Shown piece after piece: positions 57,599 to 64,000 of a stretch of DNA of 64,000 nucleotides; position 1 is the stretch's first letter, and the number at the start of each line of letters is the position of its first letter. The notes below the pieces were generated by a model that was not told the origin of the DNA, searched no databases, and worked only from the letters and a program-made list of their open reading frames with translations. The translations under genes were made by a program, and so were the position numbers. Origin of the DNA: Candidatus Ozemobacteraceae bacterium (GTDB lineage Bacteria; Muiribacteriota; Ozemobacteria; Ozemobacterales; Ozemobacteraceae). The stretch spans positions 1 through 64,000 of the forward strand of contig DAOSOK010000031.1 of NCBI GenBank assembly GCA_035373905.1, given 5' to 3'.

Positions 57599-57628
57599 TT
57601 GCGTAATCGGGATAGTATTGGTTACAAT
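57599..57628 (+). promoter_or_regulatory. Promoter of the histidine kinase gene, leaderless
   Basis: TTGCGT (57599-57604) and TACAAT (57623-57628), spacer 18 nt. Only ACACA lies between the -10 box and the ATG at 57634, so the start site should fall on or next to that ATG. No Shine-Dalgarno sequence exists. Confidence 0.6.
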
Positions 57629-57633
57629 ACACA

Positions 57634-59520
57634 ATGGACATGAAGGGACATTCCCGAATAACGGATCTCGAGGAAAACGAGCGCGTCGCCGTCCTGACGG
57701 CCGAAGGCGTGTCGCTTGCCGATTCGCCGTCCGATGTCGAGGAAGACGTCGCGCGTCGCAGTCAGGCCGATGACGACAGCGCGACAGACGCATTGCCCCG
57801 GCAGAGCGTCGGCGTCGAGTTCTTTTTCCTCGTTTCCGTCTGTCTCATGTATCTCGCCGCCTGGGGAGTGACCGAGTTTCTCGAGCTTCCCGGCAACTCG
57901 TTCGAACGAGCCGAGATCCTGTTCACCTGTTTCGTCTGTTTCAACGGCGTATCCGCCTATTTGGCCTGGAAAGGCACCTGGTGGGTCCCGACGCGCGGAC
58001 TCGTCCACGAGATTTCTCGAACGATCGCGACGGCGCTCACCTGCGCGGCGATCGCGAACACCACCGACCTCGTGTTGTGGCTGGGTCTCGGCAGGACTCT
58101 CAAAGATTCGAACATCCCGCATTTTTTCTTCATTCTCGCGATCCTTTTCGCTACGAGCGGCATGTTCAAGGTTGCGAGACTCTGGCGGATCCGGTTCGGA
58201 ATTGGCGCGTCGCTGATCTACGCGGGCGTTCTGGCGCTGTTCGGGGCGCTCATGTACGCATCGGGCATCACGGAGTCTGTCCCAGGCCTTCTCGAGAAAC
58301 CGAATGCCCGAGACGTTCTGTCGCACCTTCTGTATGCGGTGCTCAACTCGTTCGTCGCCTCGCTCGCCCTCATCAACTGGATGCACTCGCGCGGCAGGCT
58401 GAGCAAGGGCATCAGGCTGGTTTCGATCGGCACCTTTCTGCTGAGTCTCGGATGTATTCTATTTGCTATTGTTTCAGCGAAATATCCCGTCTACCTCGTG
58501 GCGGCGCATCCGGTGCACCTCGTTCTGGCCGTCGCCTACATGCTGATCGGCCTAGGCGTATATCGCATCGGACTGACGGTCCTCGACACGATCGACATGA
58601 CGGACGAGAAATTCCCTCCGGTGAGCCCGCTCATCGAACTTTTCGGCGAAACCGACGGCTGGAACCTGTACAACCGGGTTTTGAAGCGAATCCGATCATC
58701 GGAGCTGCGTCTTGGCAGATCCCTCCGCGAGAACCGGGAAAAGACGGAGTCGATCAGCGCGCTCGAGCACTCGCTACGGACCGAGACGAAGATTCGGGAG
58801 GAGCTGCGCATCGCCAAGGAGAAAGCGGAGGCGGCGAGCGCCGCAAAGACCCAATTCCTGACGATGATGAGTCACGAACTCCGGACCCCGCTGACCGCCA
58901 TTCTGGGCTACAGCTCCCTCCTTGCGGATTCACCGACGAAAGACCTGAATCCGGCCGACTTCGGGGAGCGCATCAAGGCCAGCGCCCAGCATCTGCAGCA
59001 GCTGATCGAAACGCTTCTCGACTTTTCGAGCATCGAATCGGGGAAGTTCCGGTACCGGCCGAAGAGCTTCCCGCTCGTCGAGATCGTGGAATTCGCGCGC
59101 AACCTCGGGGAAACGATCTCGAAGACCAGGAAGATCGCCTTCATCGCGAATGCACCGGCCGACGCCGTCATGATGCACAGCGACCCGGTGATGATCCGGC
59201 AGATTCTGGCCAACGTGCTTGCGAACGCCTTCAAATTCACGGAAGCGGGCGAGGTACGCCTCGACGTGACGACGACGGGCACGGGGGTGCGCTTCCGGAT
59301 CAGCGACACCGGCATCGGCATTCCCGCATCAGAGCAGGAACGGGTTTTCGAGCCGTTCTTCCAGGTGAGCCGCGGAAATATGCGCAGTTTCGGCGGCATC
59401 GGTCTCGGCCTCTCGATCGTGAAGCACCTCACGGCGATCCTGAAAGGCACGATTGCCCTCGAAAGCCGGCCGGGCAAAGGAACCTGCATAACATTCGACC
59501 TTCCCAGGGAAATCCCGTGA
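57634..59520 (+). CDS. Membrane sensor histidine kinase
   Basis: A 628-residue kinase. An acidic N-terminal 55 residues precedes about eight TM helices (60-320) with little exposed sequence, so the ligand or membrane state is sensed inside the bilayer. A coiled-coil linker (SALEHSLRTETKIREELRIAKEKAEAA is its core region) leads to HisKA with the phospho-His in MMSHELRTPLTAI (near residue 412) and the HATPase domain (NAFKF, DTGIGIP, GGIGLGLSIVKHL). No receiver is fused. The likely response regulator is not adjacent. The preceding promoter suggests a leaderless mRNA beginning at ATG GAC ATG. Confidence 0.93.
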   Translation: MDMKGHSRITDLEENERVAVLTAEGVSLADSPSDVEEDVARRSQADDDSATDALPRQSVGVEFFFLVSVCLMYLAAWGVTEFLELPGNSFERAEILFTCFVCFNGVSAYLAWKGTWWVPTRGLVHEISRTIATALTCAAIANTTDLVLWLGLGRTLKDSNIPHFFFILAILFATSGMFKVARLWRIRFGIGASLIYAGVLALFGALMYASGITESVPGLLEKPNARDVLSHLLYAVLNSFVASLALINWMHSRGRLSKGIRLVSIGTFLLSLGCILFAIVSAKYPVYLVAAHPVHLVLAVAYMLIGLGVYRIGLTVLDTIDMTDEKFPPVSPLIELFGETDGWNLYNRVLKRIRSSELRLGRSLRENREKTESISALEHSLRTETKIREELRIAKEKAEAASAAKTQFLTMMSHELRTPLTAILGYSSLLADSPTKDLNPADFGERIKASAQHLQQLIETLLDFSSIESGKFRYRPKSFPLVEIVEFARNLGETISKTRKIAFIANAPADAVMMHSDPVMIRQILANVLANAFKFTEAGEVRLDVTTTGTGVRFRISDTGIGIPASEQERVFEPFFQVSRGNMRSFGGIGLGLSIVKHLTAILKGTIALESRPGKGTCITFDLPREIP

Positions 59521-59607
59521 CCCGACCGGCGGAGTGCGGGTCGCTCCGGGCATGGGCGTTCCTGCTCGTCTCCCACGTTACACGACAATCACCTGCATGC
59601 CCGATAC

Positions 59608-59671
59608 CGTTTGTGCTGAGCCTGTCGAAGCTCGAATGCTCTCGCCCTTCGACAGGCTCAGGGCAAACGGG
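59608..59671. repeat. REPIN-like palindromic element
   Basis: CGTTTGTGCTGAGCCTGTCG and CGACAGGCTCAGGGCAAACG form long inverted arms (about 21 of 23 pairs) separated by a short AT-poor loop. The copy of the left-edge module begins at its last bases (AACGG, 59666). Confidence 0.8.
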
Positions 59672-59735
59672 AGCATCCTGTCGATGCGGATAATATTTAT
59701 ATTATTCGTGATACTTGTCGCCTAACACATGAGTC
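59666..59735 (+). repeat. Copy of the left-edge non-coding module
   Basis: Ungapped match to 1-70 with the same distance from AACGG to TAA (60 nt) and to the following ATGAG. It lies 48 nt ahead of msrA and may contain its promoter elements or an unknown RNA. Confidence 0.5.
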
Positions 59736-59782
59736 GCGCAGTATTCATTCTCGTCGCGATATTCAATATTGGAGGTTATATC

Positions 59783-60367
59783 ATGGCTTCGACCGCTCCT
59801 GCGCAACCGTCCGGAGAGCGCGCGACGGCCGTTTTTGCCGGCGGCTGTTTCTGGTGCGTCGAAGCGGTTTTCGCTGAACTGCGCGGCGTCGAGACCGTGA
59901 CGAGCGGCTACACCGGCGGCTCTACGGCGTCGCCCACGTATGAAGCCGTCTGCACCGGCACGACCGGCCACGCCGAGGCCGCACGCATCACGTTCGACCC
60001 GGCGGTCATTTCTTACGAGGAACTCCTGAAGGTCTTTTTCTCCGTCCACGACCCAACCACGCCCAACCGCCAGGGAAACGACGTCGGCACCCAGTATCGG
60101 TCGGCGATTTTCTTTCTCGACGAGGCCCAGAAAGAGACCGCCGAGCGCGTCATGGCCGAACTTCGCACGTCGGGCGCGTTCGGAGCGCCGATCGTCACGG
60201 AGCTGGCCCCCCTCACCGTTTTCTATCCCGCCGAAGCATATCATCAGAATTACTACGCGGGCAACAGCGGCCAACCCTACTGCAGTTCCGTCATCGGCCC
60301 CAAGCTCGCCAAGTTCCGCCATCTGTTCAAAGACCGGCTCAAACGCCCCGAAAACACCAATCGTTGA
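59783..60367 (+). CDS. msrA: Peptide methionine sulfoxide reductase A
   Basis: An enzyme that reduces methionine-S-sulfoxide in proteins. The ATG at 59783 has GGAGG 7 nt upstream and gives MASTAPAQPSGERATAVF; an in-frame ATG at 59729 lies inside the repeated module and would add a hydrophobic leader. The catalytic Cys is in GGCFWCVEAVF, with GVETVTSGYTGG, VFFSVHDPTTPNRQGND and YRSAIF following. The YCSSVIGPKLAKF end supplies a resolving Cys. Length (194) is normal. It is the only methionine sulfoxide reductase here; MsrB is absent. Confidence 0.94.
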   Translation: MASTAPAQPSGERATAVFAGGCFWCVEAVFAELRGVETVTSGYTGGSTASPTYEAVCTGTTGHAEAARITFDPAVISYEELLKVFFSVHDPTTPNRQGNDVGTQYRSAIFFLDEAQKETAERVMAELRTSGAFGAPIVTELAPLTVFYPAEAYHQNYYAGNSGQPYCSSVIGPKLAKFRHLFKDRLKRPENTNR

Positions 60368-60917
60368 TTCCCGGGGCATAAGCCAATGTTGCGCTCCCGT
60401 TCGTGCTGAGCCCGTCGAAGCACGAGAGGCTCTCGCCCTTCGACAAGCTTAGGGCGAACGGGTAGCTCTCATGCAGCATGCAACACGCAACGCTCCCCCG
60501 GCAGGCGGCAAAACGGCGGCACGAATGACGCAGAAACGAGTCACGCGTGACGCGTCCGGCGCCTGAGCGAACGCCGAAACCCTGATGATTCGCCAATTTC
60601 ACGGCGGGCATGAGAGTTGCGATATACCTTCCCGACCGCTCGCACCTTTGCGTTGCGGCGTCTCATACGCCCTCGTCGTCCGAAGGAAGCCGTTCCGGCC
60701 GGTTCACTCCTCGCCCGGTGCGATGGCTCCCGGTTTCACGCCCGCGCACGTCGCGGCGCCTGGAACCGGCCGGCCCCGCCCGCGCGGCGATCGGGTTTCC
60801 CGCGGCTCCGGAATCCTTTCCGGCTCGATGGAAGAAGGGATGCAATGCCTTTTCGGCACGGGTCGGCTGCGCACCGGCATCGACAGTCCCCCGCATTTTT
60901 CAGGAAAGGAGCCCCGT
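60368..60917. other. Intergenic region with REPIN
   Basis: These 550 bases hold a REPIN-like element (60396-60462), a run of ATGCAGCATGCAACACGCAAC-like short repeats at about 60472-60493, and GC-rich sequence without a credible frame. The AAAGGAG that serves the MBL gene lies at its end. Confidence 0.5.
60396..60462. repeat. REPIN-like palindromic element
   Basis: CCCGTTCGTGCTGAGCCCGTCG and CGACAAGCTTAGGGCGAACGGG are inverted arms about 23 nt long, with short spacer. The cores differ from other copies by single changes. Confidence 0.75.
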
Positions 60918-61736
60918 ATGTTCCGTCTCAAGTTCATCGGCGTGGGAAGCGCCTTCACCACGCGGGAATACTACCAGTCCAACCTGCTCGTCATCGCCGA
61001 ATCCGGCAAAAAACTGCTGATCGACTGCGGCTCCCAGGCTCAGTTCGCCCTCGAGGAGCTCGGCATCACCAATGCCAACGCGTCGTCGGAAATCGACGGG
61101 GTCTATATCTCGCACCTGCACGCCGACCATATCGGCTCGCTCGAGTGGCTGGCCCTCGTGACCTACTTCCACCCCGCGCACAAGCGCCCCAAGCTGTTCG
61201 GCGTTCAGAACGTGCTGTCCGACCTGTGGAACAAGAGCCTGCGCGGCGGTCTCGAAACGCTCGAAGGCAAGATCGCGAACCTCACAGACTATTTCGAGTG
61301 CCACCCCGTCCGCGGCAACTCCTCGTTCACGTGGGAGGGCATCCGGTTCACGCCCGTGCAGACCGTTCACATCGTGTCCGGCATGATGATCCAGCACAGT
61401 TACGGCCTCCTCATTCAAGAGGAAGGCGGCGGCCCGCGCATTTTCTTCTCGGCCGACACTCAGTTCGCGCCCTACCAGATGCGGAAGTTCTACGAGTCCG
61501 TCGATCTGATCTTCCACGACTGCGAGACCGCCCCCTTCAAGTCCGGCGTCCACGCGCATTACGAAGACCTGAAAACCCTGCCGGCCGCCGTGAAGGCGAA
61601 GATGTGGCTCTACCACTACCAGCCCAACCCGCCCCAGGACGCGGAAGCCGACGGGTTCCTGGGCTTCGCCAGAAAAGCCCAGGAATTCCTCATCCAGAAG
61701 GTCGTCCCTGAAAAAGAAAAAGATATCGCCGCCTGA
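60918..61736 (+). CDS. MBL-fold metallo-hydrolase
   Basis: A 272-residue metallo-beta-lactamase-fold hydrolase. The ATG at 60918 follows AAAGGAG by 6 nt; longer upstream frames have no homology. The zinc motif HLHADH is near residue 72 in VYISHLHADHIGSLEWL; further ligands are in FHDCETAP and VHAHYEDL. A FIGVGSAF start and LLIDCGSQAQFAL segment resemble the RNase Z/ElaC and related phosphodiesterase group. No substrate is assigned. It precedes pfaD with a gap of 227 nt that includes a hairpin, so it is probably a separate transcript. Confidence 0.88.
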   Translation: MFRLKFIGVGSAFTTREYYQSNLLVIAESGKKLLIDCGSQAQFALEELGITNANASSEIDGVYISHLHADHIGSLEWLALVTYFHPAHKRPKLFGVQNVLSDLWNKSLRGGLETLEGKIANLTDYFECHPVRGNSSFTWEGIRFTPVQTVHIVSGMMIQHSYGLLIQEEGGGPRIFFSADTQFAPYQMRKFYESVDLIFHDCETAPFKSGVHAHYEDLKTLPAAVKAKMWLYHYQPNPPQDAEADGFLGFARKAQEFLIQKVVPEKEKDIAA

Positions 61737-61745
61737 TCAATGACG

Positions 61746-61774
61746 AGGCGGTTGGTTCGCGAACCGCCCCGACG
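61746..61774. repeat. GGCGGTTGGTTCGCGAACCGCC dispersed hairpin
   Basis: A palindrome GCGGTTGGTTCGCGAACCGCCCC just after the MBL gene, resembling the other intergenic hairpins. It may also serve as a weak terminator. Confidence 0.5.
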
Positions 61775-61963
61775 GCACGCTGATCAGCCCATGTGCCGTT
61801 GGGGTGGATCGCGATGCACCCGAAATGCACCCTGGCACATCGCGTTCGCCGAAACGGGGAAACGCCATGGGCTTCTTGCAAAGGAGGGCGGTTTGGCTTA
61901 CACTCGCAGGGCCGCCGGAGCGACCGGCCGGGCCAAGATCAACGCCTCCACAGGAGACGCCGC

Positions 61964-63613
61964 ATGCCGATTCCGACCAGTTGCACAAGCGATTCATGGG
62001 CCTGGTGGCTCGGAGACCCCGCCACGCTGGCCGGAAGCGAGGATGCGTTCAGAGAGCACCTGTTCCGCATCCATCGTCCCGTGTTCGCGGTCGAGCGCGA
62101 CGGCGCCCTCCATGCGACCCATGACGGCGGCGTTCTCCACGGCGCGACGGCCGCGAGCCAGTCCGGCACCCTGAAACTCCGGGGCATACTCCCGCCCGTC
62201 AGGCTCGAGAATCTCGGCGACGCTTCGTTCTGCGCCGACCTCGGGATCAGATATCCATATATCTGCGGCTCTATGGCACAGGGCATCAGCTCGCCCGCGA
62301 TCGCGGAAGCCCTCGGCCGCAACGGCATGCTCGGCTTCATCGGTGCCGCCGGCCAGTCGCCGAAGGACGTCGAGGCGGCGATCGACCGCATGCAGAGCAT
62401 CCAGCCGGCCGTTCCCTACGGTTTCAATCTCATCCACAGTCCCAACGAGCCAGACCTGGAAGCGGCGATCGTCGATCTGTATCTGCGGCGCGGCATCCGG
62501 CTGATCGAGGCGTCGGCGTTCCTGAACGTGACCCTTCCGCTCGTTCGATACCGCGTCAGCGGCATCAGGCAGGAAGCCGACGGCCGGATCGTCACCCCCA
62601 ACCGCGTGATCGGCAAGATCTCACGGGTGGAAGTCGCCACCAAGTTTTTCTCCCCGCCCCCGGCGAAACTTCTCCAGGAGCTTGTCGCGCGCGGCGACAT
62701 CACCCCCGAGCAGGCGGGGCTTGCGGCGCAGATTCCGATCGCGCAGGACCTCACGGCTGAAGCCGATTCCGGCGGCCACACCGACAACCGTCCGGCGGTC
62801 ACCCTGCTTCCCACGATCCTCGCTCTGCGGGACCAGCTCCAGGCCCAGTTCAACTACCCGATGCCTCTGCGGGTCGGGATGGGAGGCGGCATTGCGACGC
62901 CGGCTTCCGCGGCGGCGGCTCTGGCGATGGGCGCGGCGTATCTCGTGACCGGCTCGGTGAACCAGGCATGCATCGAGTCGGGCACCTCCGACGCGGCGCG
63001 CCTGATGCTGTGCCAGGCCGGCCAGGCCGACACGGCGATGGCGCCGGCCGGCGACATGTTCGAGATGGGCGTCACGGTCCAGGTTCTCAAGCGCGGCACG
63101 ATGTTCGCCATGCGCGCGGCCAAACTGTACGAACTGTATAAAGCCAACGCAGGCCTGCACACGATCGCCGACGCGGACCGGGCGAACCTGGAAAAAAATA
63201 TCTTTAAAAATACATTGGAAGGGGTCTGGGCGTCCACCCGCGAGTTTTTCCTCAAGCGCGACCCGGCGCAGGTGCAGCGCGCCGAGCGCGACCCCAAGCA
63301 CCTGATGGCGCTGGTGTTCCGATGGTATCTCGGCCTCTCGTCGCGATGGGCCGTCGCGGGCGATCCGGCTCGCACCGTCGATTTCCAGATCTGGTGCGGA
63401 CCGGCAATGGGCGCGTTCAACGAGTGGGCGAAGGGCACCTTCTTCGAGAAACCCCAGAACCGCCGCGTCGTCGACGTGGCGTTCAACCTGCTGTTCGGCG
63501 CCGCCGTCACCGGAAGGCTCGCCGCCCTGCGCGCCCAGGGCGTCCATCTTCCTCTGGAAATCGCGCAGGTCCGGCCGCTGCCGATCGACACTATTGCTAC
63601 ATATATTCAATAA
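61964..63613 (+). CDS. pfaD: PfaD-family enoyl reductase of PUFA/polyketide-type synthases
   Basis: A 549-residue FMN protein of the nitropropane-dioxygenase-like fold, which in PUFA synthases is the trans-acting enoyl reductase acting on ACP-bound chains. The ATG at 61964 has GGAG 7 nt upstream; a longer frame to 61793 is rejected. Diagnostic parts are YPYICGSMAQGISSPAIAEAL, MLGFIGAAGQSP, the GGGIATPASAAAALAMGA phosphate/FMN-binding segment, and the long PfaD-specific C terminus (RWYLGLSSRWAVAGDPARTV). Length fits PfaD. A PPTase gene follows 45 nt downstream, so the remaining synthase genes (pfaA-C-like) probably lie beyond the right edge or elsewhere. A short AT-rich island occurs at 63191-63218. 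Confidence 0.92.
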   Translation: MPIPTSCTSDSWAWWLGDPATLAGSEDAFREHLFRIHRPVFAVERDGALHATHDGGVLHGATAASQSGTLKLRGILPPVRLENLGDASFCADLGIRYPYICGSMAQGISSPAIAEALGRNGMLGFIGAAGQSPKDVEAAIDRMQSIQPAVPYGFNLIHSPNEPDLEAAIVDLYLRRGIRLIEASAFLNVTLPLVRYRVSGIRQEADGRIVTPNRVIGKISRVEVATKFFSPPPAKLLQELVARGDITPEQAGLAAQIPIAQDLTAEADSGGHTDNRPAVTLLPTILALRDQLQAQFNYPMPLRVGMGGGIATPASAAAALAMGAAYLVTGSVNQACIESGTSDAARLMLCQAGQADTAMAPAGDMFEMGVTVQVLKRGTMFAMRAAKLYELYKANAGLHTIADADRANLEKNIFKNTLEGVWASTREFFLKRDPAQVQRAERDPKHLMALVFRWYLGLSSRWAVAGDPARTVDFQIWCGPAMGAFNEWAKGTFFEKPQNRRVVDVAFNLLFGAAVTGRLAALRAQGVHLPLEIAQVRPLPIDTIATYIQ

Positions 63614-63658
63614 CCTTGCCCCTCCCGCTATCATGAGCGGCATCGATTTCTCGGAACG

Positions 63659-64000
63659 ATGAATCTCGAGGTCTGGCAGGCCTTCCTGCCGTTTCCCGCC
63701 GAGACCGTTTCGCGGCTGACCGACCATCTGAACGACGCGGAGCGGGACCGGGCCGGCCGGTTCGTGAACCCTGACGTCGGCGAGCGTTTTCGCTGCGCGC
63801 GAGGCCTTCTGCGCCACGTGCTCGGCAGGCGTCTCGGCCTGCCCGCCCGCGATCTTCGCTTCGCCGTGGAACCGGGCGGCAGACCGTATCTGGAAAGCGC
63901 ATCCGGCGAGACGCCCCCGGCGTTCAGCCTGTCGCACAGTCACGATTGTATCGCGATAGCTATAGCCGACGCGGGGCTCGTCGGGATCGACGTCGAAAAA
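63659..64000 (+). CDS. Sfp-type 4'-phosphopantetheinyl transferase, truncated by window edge
   Basis: The 114 visible codons start at ATG 63659. The protein has the N-terminal half of the Sfp/HetI family: FRCARGLLRHVLGRRLGL, then GGRPYL, FSLSHSHD with the catalytic-site His, and VGIDVEK, where the Asp and Glu bind Mg2+. These residues are intact. The enzyme would transfer the phosphopantetheine arm to ACP domains. Position directly after pfaD is typical of PUFA and secondary-lipid synthase loci, in which the PPTase activates tandem ACP domains. The gene runs off the right edge, so its C terminus is not seen. Confidence 0.9.
   Translation, partial: MNLEVWQAFLPFPAETVSRLTDHLNDAERDRAGRFVNPDVGERFRCARGLLRHVLGRRLGLPARDLRFAVEPGGRPYLESASGETPPAFSLSHSHDCIAIAIADAGLVGIDVEK

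Noticed and set aside
59729..59782. Longer MsrA with a hydrophobic leader
   Set aside because: The extra ATG lies inside the repeated non-coding module and has no ribosome site, while ATG 59783 has GGAGG at 7 nt.
63597..63902. Minus-strand frame across the PPTase gene
   Set aside because: The plus strand encodes a clear Sfp-type enzyme; the antisense frame is Arg/Ala-rich without features.

Overview
This 64 kb window is high-GC bacterial chromosome with no phage, plasmid or insertion-sequence genes. A tripartite RND efflux system with a TolC-like outer-membrane protein shows a diderm (Gram-negative) cell. Many HAMP-linked SpoIIE-type phosphatases, class III cyclases, hybrid kinases, rubrerythrin and a PfaD gene would suit a lineage such as Candidatus Riflebacteria/Ozemobacteria, but that placement is inference from gene content only.

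Layout. 0.1-2.4 kb: ECF cobalt/nickel transporter cbiM-cbiQ-cbiO (minus strand). 2.6-9.1 kb: small exported protein and an RND efflux operon. 9.3-11.6 kb: cupin and a large exported protein with a DxDDT motif. 11.7-14.8 kb: tlyA, amidohydrolase and histidine phosphatase. 15.0-20.9 kb: cysK with a possible coupled micro-ORF, several exported hypotheticals, a GH73 glucosaminidase, tRNA-Leu(CAG), a GNAT and a HAMP-only membrane protein. 20.9-24.6 kb: metK-deacetylase-nadB. 24.7-28.6 kb: a 47-residue membrane peptide, an FAD oxidoreductase, an exported GATase-like protein and an esterase. 28.7-34.3 kb: hybrid histidine kinase coupled to an alpha/beta hydrolase, then rubrerythrin.

The most striking region is 34.5-54.1 kb. 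Six receptors of about 950-1020 residues share one design: a TM, an extracytoplasmic region, two closely spaced TMs, a second extracytoplasmic region, a TM, HAMP and an output domain. Two end in class III nucleotide cyclase domains and four in SpoIIE/PP2C phosphatase domains. The adjacent, 4-nt-overlapping cyclases have complementary active-site losses: one keeps both metal aspartates but lost the base-specifying Lys and transition-state Asn; the other keeps those but has His for the first metal Asp. This resembles the C1/C2 halves of mammalian adenylyl cyclase and predicts an obligate heterodimer. A pRiA4b ORF-3-like protein and a cyclopropane-synthase-like methyltransferase sit in the same minus-strand gene string.

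54.2-64 kb carries a nitroreductase, a SprA-related protein, a DEAD-box helicase, a histidine kinase, msrA, an MBL-fold hydrolase and, at the right edge, pfaD followed by a truncated Sfp-type phosphopantetheinyl transferase. That pair suggests a PUFA-synthase-like or heterocyst-glycolipid-like locus continuing to the right. Intergenic regions hold REPIN-like palindromes (TTCGACAGGCTCAG core), GGGCGGGTTT...CCCGCCC hairpins and a MITE-like inverted repeat. Three genes have good -10 boxes 5-9 nt before ATG, suggesting leaderless mRNAs.
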